A DNA stretch of 64,000 nt from an uncultured Flavihumibacter sp. (lineage in GTDB: Bacteria; Bacteroidota; Bacteroidia; Chitinophagales; Chitinophagaceae), in NCBI GenBank assembly GCA_902168105.1, contig CABHOY010000075.1, positions 62,001 to 126,000 of the forward strand, given 5' to 3'. Made by a program: the position numbers and the translations under genes. Shown one piece after another: positions 25,247 through 34,520 of the stretch. How positions within the stretch are numbered: the first letter of the stretch is position 1; every line of letters starts with the position of its first letter. The notes below the pieces were generated by a model. That model had not been told where the DNA came from, ran no database searches, and saw only the letters and a list, made by a program, of their open reading frames with translations.

Positions 25247-28200
25247 ATGCAAAAATCGACGTACAGATTTTGTAAGGGGAAATTTATGCCTATTGCATTG
25301 CTGCTGCAATTGAGCATACTAATATGCGGACAATCAGAAGTACTTGCAGCACAGCTCTATACTGAATTGAATGAAAAGGTACAAATTAAAGCAGGTATGA
25401 CATCAGCAGCTGATATCGTAAATACCTTGCAGCGACAGACAGCTTATACGTTTGTTTATGATCCTGAATATTTAAAGAAATGCCATATAAAACCAATGAG
25501 TACCGAGGTTAATAAACTCTCTGAAGTACTGCAATGGTTAGATGAACGTGCACCACTCGATATAGTTTTCAATGATAATAAAATAATAATTACGAAAGGT
25601 GTGCAGGAAAAGCCGGCGCAAATAGTAACTGGTCATATTGTTGGGAAAGTAGTTAATAATAAAAATGAGTTTTTGCCTGGCGTAACTGTAAAGGTGAACA
25701 ACGGTAAGGGAACTGTAACGCAGGTGGATGGAGGCTATGATCTGGAGCTGGAACCAGGGAAATATACGCTGGAGTTCAGTTTCATATCATATAATACAAA
25801 GAGGATTACAGATGTAGTTGTAACAGAAAAGAAACTGACGCCTTTGAATATTGTTTTACAACCATCATCCTCCGCATTAAAAGAAGTGGTGGTGACTGCT
25901 AACTATCAGAAGGCTTCTGTGGAAGGATTGTATGCAATACAGAAGAATAATGCAGCTGTATCTGATGGTATAAGTGCAGAACAGATCAGGGCTACCCCTG
26001 ATAACAACGCCGCCCAGGTATTAAAGCGTATCAGCGGGTTGACAGTGCAGGATGATAAGTTTGTTACTGTGCGTGGTTTGAGTGAACGTTACAACAACGT
26101 TATATTGAATGGCGCTAACCTGCCCAGTACAGAACCTAACAGAAGAAACTTCTCTTTTGACGTAGTACCAAGCGGTCTTATTGATAACGTTGTGATCAAC
26201 AAAACAGCTACACCTGATATGTCGGCCGAGTTTGCGGGTGGACTGGTGCAGATCAATACAAAGGATATTCCGGCACAGAACTTTGCATCTATTACTATAG
26301 GAAGTGGATTGAATACAAATAGCACAGGGAAGTCACTGTATTCAACAGAAAGAGGCAACAAAGAATATTTTGGTGCGGACGACGGCAGACGTACGTGGTG
26401 GGAAAAAGACTGGTTACGTAATGACTACAGGCAAGCTGCTGCGGCTGGAGATAATGTAAAAACCAGCTCCATGAATGCCCGCATTCCGAATAACTGGGGA
26501 TTGCATAAGTATGGTTACTCACCCGTACAGAACTACGAGTTAACGGTTGGCAGAAGGACTAAACTCAAAGACGCCACTTCGCTGGGTATTACAGTAGCGG
26601 GAACTTACAGACATGAAGAAAGTATTGTGGATGATCAGCGCTATCAACCTTCTTTCTACTACTATGATAATGCCAACACATACAATTTTAATACTGCGAT
26701 AGGTGCTGTTGCGAATATTGGATTTCAAACCAAGGGCCATAAAGTAGTACTGAAGAATCTTTACAACAGAAGGTTCAGCCATGAATCCGCTGCTAACTAC
26801 GGAAAGGAATTCAACTTCAGAGTAACATCCAAAGAAGAAGGCGACGATGTATTATACTATTCAGACCAGGTAGTGATCAATGACCTGTGGCAGAGCAGAC
26901 TGGAAGGCGAACATATGTTGCATAAGCATTTGAAAATGGATTGGTCTGCCGATTATATAACTGTACACAGGGATCAGCCGGATACACGTGCTTCGCTGGG
27001 ATATCAGGCGTATGGCCCTAAAGGATACTATCAGTATCTCCTTACTGAAGCATCTGGTTTTATCAACAGGGGAAATGCAATTTTTAACTCAACTCTTGAG
27101 GAAAAGCGAAAGAACGTGGCAGCGAATTTCTCTGTTCCGTTTAAAGTAGGCGAAGCTAATCAACTGATCAAATTGGGTTATGCGGGCGCCTTCCGTAAGG
27201 CTGACTTCAAGTCGTCAGCGTTGAGGATGTTGTATGATCCGAAGGGAAACAAGAAAGAAATTGATGACGCGGTATTGGGATTACCTGATTATGAGTTGCA
27301 GCGTTTATTGAAACCAGGATATCTGACTTACCGTTTTGCTTCGATCAGTGCGGGAGATGATGGTGAGGATTATACCGGTGATCAGAAACTGCATGCTGCT
27401 TATTTCATGGCAGACATCAATTTCCTGAAAGACTTCCGCTTTATTGGCGGTGTGCGTATGGAAAATAATGCAATGGATGTGCGTGGTATCTCTTACAATA
27501 AGACGACAGGTATACCGGTGGATACATTGGTGAAGTATCGCAAAACAGATTGGTTACCATCTTTCAATCTGATCTATAACCTCACTGAAGCGATGAATGT
27601 GCGACTGGCGTATTCAAAGACACTTGCCAGAGCTGACTTCAGAGAAAGAGCACCCTTTATCTATTATGATTTCAGGGATAGAAATTCTTACAGGGGCGCA
27701 GTTAGTTTGAAGGATGCCAAGATCACTAATATGGATATCAGGTACGAGTATTATCCTGGACCTGGTGAGGTGATCTCTGTGTCCGGATTCTATAAAAGGT
27801 TTGATAGTCCGGTGGAAGTGGTGGCATCAAATGCCGGTGGACAGTTAAACTTATTCTATTTCAACCTGGAAAGGTCAACCAACAAAGGGATAGAAGTAGA
27901 CTTCAGGAAATCGCTTGGTTTTGTGTCTCCTTCTGCCGCATGGTTGAAAAAGATCTTTATCAGTGGAAATGGTTCATGGATGAAGGCGAATGTTGAGTAT
28001 AGCCCGGATGCGTTGTTAAAAGCGGCGGCAGATGCGGGAGCTGCTCCAGGTCAGGCGCCGGCAGGAAAGCGTGACCGTCCGTTACAAGGTCTTTCTCCAT
28101 ATGTTATAAACGGTGGGCTTGGTTATTTCGGTAACATTCTCGGTGTGAATATGGTATATAACCGCTTTGGGAAGAGAATATTGAATGCCGGTTTTAATCC

Positions 28201-28522
28201 ATGGCAGGACCAGTATGAGAATGCACGTGACGTGATAGATCTGCAGTTAAGTGCGGCGCTGCTCAAGAATAAAATGCAGATCAGATTCAACATCAGTGAT
28301 CTGTTACAGCAGGATTATATCGTTTATCAAAACGTAAAAACTACTGCACCAACGGAGATCGGGGGAGGACGTTTTGTTTTTGAATCGGCGGAAGAGCAGG
28401 CCAGCAGTCCGAATTCGAACCACGATCCGAAGGGAACATCTTTCAACAAGGACCTGGATTTTGTATACCATAAATGGTTTAAAGGCAGGAACCTGAGTTT
28501 AAATATTACATACAATTTTTAA
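25247..28522 (+). CDS. TonB-dependent outer-membrane receptor with STN domain
   Basis: The 1091-residue protein has a signal peptide (about 1-34), an STN signalling domain (about 45-115) that should contact the FecR protein encoded upstream, a carboxypeptidase-regulatory-like domain (about 128-210), a plug (about 225-350) and a beta-barrel ending in the aromatic NITYNF. The plug carries RGLSERYNNVILNGANLPS and KTATPDMSAEFAGG, features of a receptor class found across Bacteroidota and Proteobacteria. It should import a ligand too large or rare for porins, using TonB. The ligand is not evident. It forms an operon with the lipoprotein genes downstream. Confidence 0.9.
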   Translation: MQKSTYRFCKGKFMPIALLLQLSILICGQSEVLAAQLYTELNEKVQIKAGMTSAADIVNTLQRQTAYTFVYDPEYLKKCHIKPMSTEVNKLSEVLQWLDERAPLDIVFNDNKIIITKGVQEKPAQIVTGHIVGKVVNNKNEFLPGVTVKVNNGKGTVTQVDGGYDLELEPGKYTLEFSFISYNTKRITDVVVTEKKLTPLNIVLQPSSSALKEVVVTANYQKASVEGLYAIQKNNAAVSDGISAEQIRATPDNNAAQVLKRISGLTVQDDKFVTVRGLSERYNNVILNGANLPSTEPNRRNFSFDVVPSGLIDNVVINKTATPDMSAEFAGGLVQINTKDIPAQNFASITIGSGLNTNSTGKSLYSTERGNKEYFGADDGRRTWWEKDWLRNDYRQAAAAGDNVKTSSMNARIPNNWGLHKYGYSPVQNYELTVGRRTKLKDATSLGITVAGTYRHEESIVDDQRYQPSFYYYDNANTYNFNTAIGAVANIGFQTKGHKVVLKNLYNRRFSHESAANYGKEFNFRVTSKEEGDDVLYYSDQVVINDLWQSRLEGEHMLHKHLKMDWSADYITVHRDQPDTRASLGYQAYGPKGYYQYLLTEASGFINRGNAIFNSTLEEKRKNVAANFSVPFKVGEANQLIKLGYAGAFRKADFKSSALRMLYDPKGNKKEIDDAVLGLPDYELQRLLKPGYLTYRFASISAGDDGEDYTGDQKLHAAYFMADINFLKDFRFIGGVRMENNAMDVRGISYNKTTGIPVDTLVKYRKTDWLPSFNLIYNLTEAMNVRLAYSKTLARADFRERAPFIYYDFRDRNSYRGAVSLKDAKITNMDIRYEYYPGPGEVISVSGFYKRFDSPVEVVASNAGGQLNLFYFNLERSTNKGIEVDFRKSLGFVSPSAAWLKKIFISGNGSWMKANVEYSPDALLKAAADAGAAPGQAPAGKRDRPLQGLSPYVINGGLGYFGNILGVNMVYNRFGKRILNAGFNPWQDQYENARDVIDLQLSAALLKNKMQIRFNISDLLQQDYIVYQNVKTTAPTEIGGGRFVFESAEEQASSPNSNHDPKGTSFNKDLDFVYHKWFKGRNLSLNITYNF

Positions 28523-28571
28523 TGTTCAAGCATCAACATACAACAATTCTTAAAACCCTAAAGGATTAACC

Positions 28572-29939
28572 ATGAAAAAAATCATGTTTGCAGCCGGAGC
28601 TTTATCATTGCTCGCTTTCGGTGCATGTAAAAAGGAAGCACAAGACACAGCTCCTAAGTCCGTAAACGCCGCTGTTATTAACCTGCCTTCTGGCTCTACA
28701 CTGCCTAACGTAATTAATACCGGAGACGAGTATGTACTCGCAACTAACGGTACTTACTTCCTGGATGGCAAAACTTATGTAGACGCGCAAGGTAAAATTA
28801 CCATCAATGCAGGTGTAACGATCCGTGGTAAGAAGAAAGCTACTCCGGCTGAAGCTTCTGCACTGGTTATTACACGTGGTGCTACTATCGCAGCATTGGG
28901 TGATTCTTTAAATCCAATCACTTTCACTTCAGCTGAAGCTACTCCTGCTGTAGGTGACTGGGGTGGTGTAGTTATTCTGGGTGGTGCTCGTACTAACCAG
29001 AACACTGCAACTTCTGAACCAGTAATTGAAGGTATCAACCTGCCATCATTACCAGCTGGTATCGACGTTCATTATGGTAGCGCAACTGATGCTAACAACA
29101 CTGAATCTTCAGGTACTTTCAAATTCGTTCGTATCCTGTACGCTGGTGCAGCTATCAGCGATGGTAATGAACTGAACAGCCTTACCCTGGGTGGTGTTGG
29201 TAGCGGTACTGAACTGCACCACGTAGAAGCTGCTTATGGTCAGGATGACGCTTTCGAATTCTTTGGTGGTACTGTAAATGCCCGTTACCTGGTTTCCCTG
29301 AACACCAACGATGATATTTTCGATTTCGATTTCGGTTACAATGGCCAGCTGCAGTTCATCCTGGGCGTTCGCAGAGATACAGGTGTTGGTGCTTCTTATG
29401 CCGATGCTAATGGTATCGAATCAGATAACAACGCTGCAGGTGATGGTCTGTCACCTCAGACTCAGGCTAAGATCTCTAACATGACGCTGATTTCAGGTAC
29501 ATCAGCAGCTGCTTTGGCTGGTACACTGAACGGTGCACGTCTGAGAAGAAATACTAGCTACATTATCAAAAACTCAGTATTGTTCGGTTACAACAATGGT
29601 GTTGCTCTGGAAGGTGGTTCTGCTGCTTCATCTGCTAACATCGATTACAACTTAATACACGGTTACACTACAGCTGTATCTGGTGGTACCCTGGCTGTGC
29701 CTAACAATCTCCTGTATACTGGTATTAATCCAGCTACACAGCTCGGTATCGTTCGTCCATATGCAGTAGGTACTAACCCGATCACTGGTTTTGCTCCTTG
29801 GCCATCTGCTACTAGCGCTGCTGCAACTGCAGGTACTAGTTTCGCTGGTTTGAGCAGCTTCTTCTCAGGTACTACTTACAGAGGAGCATTTGCTGTTGGT
29901 AGCAAAAACTGGATCACTACCTGGACTGTAGGTCTATAA
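28572..29939 (+). CDS. Surface lipoprotein with right-handed beta-helix repeats
   Basis: The 455-residue protein has a lipoprotein signal with Cys19 (FGACKKEA) and no transmembrane segments. Strand-rich repeats follow from about residue 55, including ITINAGVTIRGKK, ALVITRGATIAALG and NPITFTSAEATPAVGDWGG, which suggest a right-handed parallel beta-helix. Proteins of this type are, from memory, often wrongly labelled multidrug transporters. Located 49 bp after the TonB receptor, it is probably that receptor's surface partner. Codon use shows a strong preference for a few codons (GGT, GCT, CTG), as in highly expressed genes. The C-terminus ends YRGAFAVGSKNWITTWTVGL. Confidence 0.8.
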   Translation: MKKIMFAAGALSLLAFGACKKEAQDTAPKSVNAAVINLPSGSTLPNVINTGDEYVLATNGTYFLDGKTYVDAQGKITINAGVTIRGKKKATPAEASALVITRGATIAALGDSLNPITFTSAEATPAVGDWGGVVILGGARTNQNTATSEPVIEGINLPSLPAGIDVHYGSATDANNTESSGTFKFVRILYAGAAISDGNELNSLTLGGVGSGTELHHVEAAYGQDDAFEFFGGTVNARYLVSLNTNDDIFDFDFGYNGQLQFILGVRRDTGVGASYADANGIESDNNAAGDGLSPQTQAKISNMTLISGTSAAALAGTLNGARLRRNTSYIIKNSVLFGYNNGVALEGGSAASSANIDYNLIHGYTTAVSGGTLAVPNNLLYTGINPATQLGIVRPYAVGTNPITGFAPWPSATSAAATAGTSFAGLSSFFSGTTYRGAFAVGSKNWITTWTVGL

Positions 29940-29981
29940 TTTATTTTATTTCCTCAATGAAAAATTAGATGCTTGAACAGC

Positions 29982-30018
29982 ATAAGCAGGTGATATTTTA
30001 TCACCTGCTTATTTAATA
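29982..30018 (+). terminator. Hairpin terminator after the beta-helix lipoprotein
   Basis: A perfect 14-bp stem (29982-29995 with 29999-30012) with a 3-nt loop. The following tract is only TTTA, so termination may be partial, allowing reduced expression of the two genes that follow. Confidence 0.65.
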
Positions 30019-30041
30019 GGGTTTTAAAATTTTTAATAATC

Positions 30042-30851
30042 ATGAATAAAGGATTTTTTTCGTTTAGAACATTTTTTACAACAGCTTTATTGATCTGCGT
30101 TATCACGCTATTTTATTCCTGTAAAAAAGACGGTGAACTGATGAAGGCTACAGAAGTAGTAAACATATCAATTACCAGTTTTTCTACAGATGCAGCAGCT
30201 GCTTTTGCGGTGGTGGTTAATGATGATGTAGTGGAGGATAGTTTATATAACGGTGGAACCGCTTCAAAATTGGTCGCGAAGGCTGAGAGTATGCAGCATA
30301 TCATTATCAAGGACCATTTTACTGATGCTGTCCTGATAGATACTTCGATCACTATACCTGGGAAAACAGCTTCTCTTACCTTATTGCAGTTGAACGCGGA
30401 TAGTGATCCTATACTGGTAGGGCAAACTGAAGAAGATATCCCGGAAAATCACAGGTTACAAGCAATCTACTATACCAATGATATATTGCCTGACTCCATT
30501 GGCTTTCAGGTCTACGGAGTTCACTATGATCCTAATACTTTTGAATTATTGGAGGTTGATACGCTTGCAACATACCCAAAGATAAAGAAGGGCGTACTCT
30601 CTGAATTTATGCTGATAGAAGACAATTCCGATCCTTCGATAGTATACTATTTCTTTCAACCGTTGGATGTTAATACGCAACAGGCGTTGCCCAATCAGGC
30701 AGTGCCATTTGATCCGGTGAATTATTCAGGCGTTCTGTTCCCTATTGAATCTGGTGCAACCGGAACAGAGAAACATTATATCAATGATATTTCGGCTACG
30801 GGCTCACCGGAATTCTTTGATATAACTTCTATCAGATTAATTTCTTACTAA
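30042..30851 (+). CDS. Lipoprotein of unknown function in the TonB receptor operon
   Basis: The 269-residue protein has a lipoprotein signal with Cys27 (LFYSCKKDGEL). The mature part alternates hydrophobic and polar residues in a strand-rich pattern with many Asp and Thr, and no motif I recognise. It lies in line with the TonB receptor and beta-helix genes and 18 bp before the next lipoprotein. This supports a role as an accessory of the same uptake system, perhaps a ligand-binding surface protein. That role is inference from position only. Confidence 0.6.
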   Translation: MNKGFFSFRTFFTTALLICVITLFYSCKKDGELMKATEVVNISITSFSTDAAAAFAVVVNDDVVEDSLYNGGTASKLVAKAESMQHIIIKDHFTDAVLIDTSITIPGKTASLTLLQLNADSDPILVGQTEEDIPENHRLQAIYYTNDILPDSIGFQVYGVHYDPNTFELLEVDTLATYPKIKKGVLSEFMLIEDNSDPSIVYYFFQPLDVNTQQALPNQAVPFDPVNYSGVLFPIESGATGTEKHYINDISATGSPEFFDITSIRLISY

Positions 30852-30869
30852 TATAATTATGTTCATACA

Positions 30870-31565
30870 ATGAGTACGTTAATCAGGAATATAGTATTAA
30901 GGATGGGGGCCGGCATTTCCGGTATCGCCAGTTTACTATTATTGCTGTTCACTGCCTGCTCAAAGGATGAGGCTTCCAACCCTATTGCATCCATACAGGC
31001 CATTCCGGCTATGGATACGCTGAGAGGTTTTATCGGGGAGAACACTTTATTGACTAATAGCCGTACCTGGTACATAGATGGTTGGGTCTACATCGCCAAT
31101 GAGGCTGTGCTAAGCATCGAACCAGGTACGGTGTTAAAAGTACTGAAGAAGGGTCAGAAGAATATTGATGGTGGATTGATCATTACCCGTGGAGCAAGGA
31201 TCATTGCCCCGGGCACACAATATGCGCCTATCGTACTGACCTGCAGTGATACGCTTATGACTTACCAGGCAGTAAAGATGGCAGTAGTATTGCTGGGTAG
31301 GTCGCCAGAGAAAGCGCCTTTATCTATCATCACAGGTTTTGGCGGGTTAAACGGAAGTCTTGCTTATGGAGGCCAGCAGCCGGATGATAGTTCCGGCCTG
31401 TTGCAGCACATGCAAATTATTTATCCCTATATCCTGCATAAGCAGATTGCCCAACAGGATAGCTTGCGCGCGGGGGTGTTCCCGATGGGTACAGGAAGTA
31501 AGACGATCATCAAGAATATAACATTAAGACAGGTAACCCCGAATATACAGATCAAGCTGAGATAA
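30870..31565 (+). CDS. Short lipoprotein paralogue of the beta-helix protein
   Basis: The 231-residue protein has a lipoprotein signal with Cys30 (LFTACSKDE). Its central part, WYIDGWVYIANEAVLSIEPG, then GGLIITRGARIIAPGTQYAP and IVLTCSD, follows the same order of motifs as the 455-residue lipoprotein at 28572 (TYFLDGKTYVDAQGKITINA, then ALVITRGATIAALGDSLNP, then ITFTSAE). It is only half the length and lacks the second half of the repeat domain. A remnant of the missing C-terminus lies just downstream. It may be a truncated duplicate that is still translated, or a separate short family member. Confidence 0.65.
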   Translation: MSTLIRNIVLRMGAGISGIASLLLLLFTACSKDEASNPIASIQAIPAMDTLRGFIGENTLLTNSRTWYIDGWVYIANEAVLSIEPGTVLKVLKKGQKNIDGGLIITRGARIIAPGTQYAPIVLTCSDTLMTYQAVKMAVVLLGRSPEKAPLSIITGFGGLNGSLAYGGQQPDDSSGLLQHMQIIYPYILHKQIAQQDSLRAGVFPMGTGSKTIIKNITLRQVTPNIQIKLR

Positions 31566-31661
31566 CCATTGAAAGATGTTACATATTATAGCTGATATGT
31601 TACAACGAAGATTGATTACAATTGTTTTGTTGACCCCATTTATTATTCCATGCTGTGCTGA

Positions 31662-31757
31662 TTTTCCAGTACGACAGATTGTACGAATGTCTCATACAGA
31701 GGAGCTTTCCTTATTAATTCAAAAGCCGGGTTAAATACCTGGACGACAGGTTTGTAA
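31662..31757 (+). pseudogene. C-terminal remnant of a beta-helix lipoprotein paralogue
   Basis: In one frame this segment ends with YRGAFLINSKAGLNTWTTGL and a stop codon. This closely matches the C-terminus of the lipoprotein at 28572 (YRGAFAVGSKNWITTWTVGL). An in-frame stop immediately upstream (31659-31661) and the small size show it is not a gene. It is the surviving end of a duplicated, decayed copy, possibly originally joined to the short paralogue that ends at 31565. Confidence 0.75.
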
Positions 31758-31775
31758 AGTTTAACGTCTGAACTG

Positions 31776-31814
31776 TATGGAGCAGGGGGAATATTTATCT
31801 CCTGCTCCATATAT
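31776..31814. terminator. Bidirectional hairpin terminator
   Basis: An 11-bp stem (31776-31786 with 31801-31811) around a 14-nt loop lies between the lipoprotein remnant and the convergent peptidase gene. Confidence 0.65.
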
Positions 31815-31815
31815 T

Positions 31816-33210
31816 TTAATGAGGAATGATCATTACACTGCCGTCACTCGTTCTTTTACGGCTGTCATAGTAAGACCGGGAGAGAGGAGTTGTTTCAGTG
31901 GTTACATCTCTTATGCGGCGGCCTCCATCGATTAACTGAATGGCTTTGGCAATAAACGGATCAGTTGAATCGCCCAGAGGTTCCAGCGGGAGTGAGTTTA
32001 ATTCATTTACCTGATAGTCAGGAGCGATACCTTTTGCATAGTTTCCTTGTCCGGCGGCATTGGATAATAAATACGTGATAGGATATAGCATCCAGGAAAT
32101 ACGCTGTGGCGTTCTCATATCTGTTATTATTACGGACGCTTTATCTTTACCATAGGTACGTTCTCCTATTGTAACAACCTGCATATAGGGTTTCAGGTTG
32201 TTGATCACTGCTTCCGAGGATGATGTTGTGAGGGACGTAGTGATCACAAAGACACGTTTGAGTGATAAACGTCCGGGGGTAAGATTAGCGAAGGAAACAT
32301 ATTTCCCGCTTGATGGTACTGACAGCAAATTTTCAAATGAAGCGGATTGATTCCCCATTTTATTATTGCCGCTGTATTTTATGAAGATGCTTTTTTCAGT
32401 AATATTCGGAGCCGAGAGCGCAGAAAGGACGGCAGCCGCTGTCAGGCTACCACCTGGATTATAACGCAGATCAATTATCAGTTCGGTGACCTGATCGTTT
32501 TTGAACTGGGTAAATGCAGTTACCAGATCATCATCAAAATAATCTTCGAAGTAATTATAAAAGATATAACCAACTTTCTTATTTCCGACGTTCCATACCT
32601 TTTTTACATATAGAGGATTTTCCAGCACCAGTTTATTCCTTATGGGTATTTCATCCAGTTCTGTAACTGAAGAACCATTAACGGCGGCTTTGGTAATTGT
32701 GCCACTGGTCGCCTTCATCAATTCGTTTTCCAGTTGTAGCGCATTACTGGCTGTGAGTAATTTTCCGTTGATACGGGTAAAATAGTCCCCTCTGTTTAAT
32801 CCATCCAGATTTGAATCACTGCCGGGTATAACGAATTTGATCAGTCCAAGTGGTTGAGATATGCCATCAATAGAGACGACGGCATAACTGAAACCATAAG
32901 CATGCAGCAGGTCTTTCTGAATAGTGCCGGAAACGTTGTTCGCATCGATCATTTGTGAAAAACTGTCGGTCGTTTTTCTCAGACTATTGAAGAAATTCAT
33001 GGCTGTTAGCTGGCTATCAGCATGTCCGGGTAAGCCCTCATTCCATAGGTAGTAATACCGCATACTGTCCAGTATCCAGTTGTTCGTTTCCTGTTGGGTA
33101 ACCGGACCTGTGGGGATGGCGGGGGGCGCATCCTCCTTACGGCATGCAAATAGCAGCGCCGTAATGCAAGACAGGTATACGATCTTACGTGGGAAAATCC
33201 TTAAGTCCAT
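31816..33210 (-). CDS. S41 family peptidase, lipoprotein
   Basis: The 464-residue protein has a lipoprotein signal with Cys23 (LLFACRKED). A PDZ-like region (about 105-170, with FVIPGSDSNLDGLNRGDYFTRING) precedes the S41 catalytic core. The core has IIDLRYNPGG (245-254), the serine motif TTSSSEAVINNL with the likely nucleophile Ser330, and Lys355 in GERTYGKDKA. Family S41 proteases cleave unstructured C-termini in the envelope. It lies 20 bp after the sigma-factor gene on the same strand, so the two form an operon. A peptidase paired with an ECF sigma factor could process an anti-sigma factor or a surface protein; this is inference. Confidence 0.85.
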   Translation of the reverse strand: MDLRIFPRKIVYLSCITALLFACRKEDAPPAIPTGPVTQQETNNWILDSMRYYYLWNEGLPGHADSQLTAMNFFNSLRKTTDSFSQMIDANNVSGTIQKDLLHAYGFSYAVVSIDGISQPLGLIKFVIPGSDSNLDGLNRGDYFTRINGKLLTASNALQLENELMKATSGTITKAAVNGSSVTELDEIPIRNKLVLENPLYVKKVWNVGNKKVGYIFYNYFEDYFDDDLVTAFTQFKNDQVTELIIDLRYNPGGSLTAAAVLSALSAPNITEKSIFIKYSGNNKMGNQSASFENLLSVPSSGKYVSFANLTPGRLSLKRVFVITTSLTTSSSEAVINNLKPYMQVVTIGERTYGKDKASVIITDMRTPQRISWMLYPITYLLSNAAGQGNYAKGIAPDYQVNELNSLPLEPLGDSTDPFIAKAIQLIDGGRRIRDVTTETTPLSRSYYDSRKRTSDGSVMIIPH

Positions 33211-33230
33211 AAAAGGGTTTTAATGTCGCG

Positions 33231-33761
33231 CTATTTAGTTTCCATATCGTAATGTACCATTAGCTCCCGTTTCAGTGATTGCAGGGCAAGGGTCAGATGA
33301 TTTCTTACTGTAGTAGGTGAAAGGGAAAGTTGCGTGGCGATTTCTTTATTACTTTGTCCTTTGTCACGGCTAAGGATATAAACGTTCCGCCGTTGCTCGG
33401 GCATTTGTTCTATCACCTTGTGTACCTGTTGATTGAATTCTTTTCGTAGCAATGCATTTTCTTCAGCGTTGTCATTGCTAATGGTCTGGTTCTGCGAAAT
33501 GTGTGTCAATGTTTTTCTTTCACGGTACAGTTTACGGGTTTCATCGATGACAATGTGTTTGGTAAATACGAACAATAGTGGGAAGACATCCTGTCCTTCC
33601 TGTACTTTATGCATGTTTTCCCAGAGCTTGATGAAGCACTGCTGGGTGATTTCTTCCGCCCGTTGCCGGTCGTCAGTAAGTTTGAATGCAAACCGGTACA
33701 CCTTTTCCCTGTTGGCTTCAAATAATTGACCAAAGAGTATTCTGGATGGGTTATCAGACAT
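33231..33761 (-). CDS. RNA polymerase ECF sigma-70 factor
   Basis: The 176-residue protein has sigma region 2 (about residues 8-80, with LFEANREKVYRFAFKLT and the promoter-melting segment CFIKLWENM) and region 4 (about 115-170, with LSRDKGQSNKEIATQLSLSPTTVRNHL, a helix-turn-helix). It belongs to the Bacteroidota FecI-like group that usually pairs with FecR. No FecR gene adjoins it; the nearest is 8 kb away at 24228, oriented toward it from across the TonB-receptor operon. The gene starts an operon with the S41 peptidase. Confidence 0.92.
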   Translation of the reverse strand: MSDNPSRILFGQLFEANREKVYRFAFKLTDDRQRAEEITQQCFIKLWENMHKVQEGQDVFPLLFVFTKHIVIDETRKLYRERKTLTHISQNQTISNDNAEENALLRKEFNQQVHKVIEQMPEQRRNVYILSRDKGQSNKEIATQLSLSPTTVRNHLTLALQSLKRELMVHYDMETK

Positions 33762-33914
33762 ATAGTTTGATATGTGGTTGCTATAATGGAAAATAAATGT
33801 AAGAAGTACATGTTACTTGAATGTTAAGACTCTGCAGCATTGTATTTGGGTGATTACTGGCGGGTACGGAGAGGTGTCTATGAACTATTTCACCAAAATA
33901 TATACTTTTGCCCC

Positions 33915-34517
33915 ATGTCTACAGAACTGTACAATCAAATATTTGATCAGAGTATTGCCGATTACCATGTCCATAACAGTGTACATCAGCCTATCCTGAA
34001 CCCGTACGAGAAAACGGCCATAGAGCACCTGCTTTATCTGAAAAACTGGATAGATACGGTGCAGTGGCACCTGGAGGATATTATCCGTGATCCGTTGATC
34101 GACCCTGTAAAAGCATTGGAAATCAAGCGTTGGATAGATCGTTCTAACCAGGAACGTACAGACGTGGTGGAGTATATTGACAGCTATTTTCTGGATACAT
34201 ACAAAGATGCGAAGCCATTGGCTGATGCGATCATCAATACGGAGAGCCCTGCCTGGGCGATAGACCGTCTGTCTATACTGGCATTGAAGATCTATCATAT
34301 GCGGGAGGAAGCGACCCGTCCGGACGCCAGTCCTGAACACCGGGAGGCCTGCCAGCGCAAACTGGACATTCTGCTGGAGCAGCGGAGAGATCTGGGTAGT
34401 GCTATCACGCAGTTGCTGGAAGACATTGCTGCCGGCAAGAAGTACATGAAAGTGTACAAGCAGATGAAGATGTACAATGACCCTGCCTTAAACCCTGTTC
34501 TTTACAAGGGAAAATAA
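33915..34517 (+). CDS. DUF4254 domain-containing protein
   Basis: With the ATG at 33915 the protein has 200 residues and starts MSTELYNQIFDQSIADYHVH, as expected for DUF4254. It is all helical with no signal peptide or membrane segment, and contains the NPYEKTAIEHLLYLKNWIDT segment. Its function is unknown; it is usually found in Bacteroidota next to lipopolysaccharide or heptosyltransferase genes, as here, where a family 9 glycosyltransferase begins 3 bp after its stop. A TACTTTTG (-7-like, 33903-33910) lies only 4 bp before the ATG, which would give a nearly leaderless mRNA if used. Confidence 0.82.
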   Translation: MSTELYNQIFDQSIADYHVHNSVHQPILNPYEKTAIEHLLYLKNWIDTVQWHLEDIIRDPLIDPVKALEIKRWIDRSNQERTDVVEYIDSYFLDTYKDAKPLADAIINTESPAWAIDRLSILALKIYHMREEATRPDASPEHREACQRKLDILLEQRRDLGSAITQLLEDIAAGKKYMKVYKQMKMYNDPALNPVLYKGK

Positions 34518-34520
34518 TAT

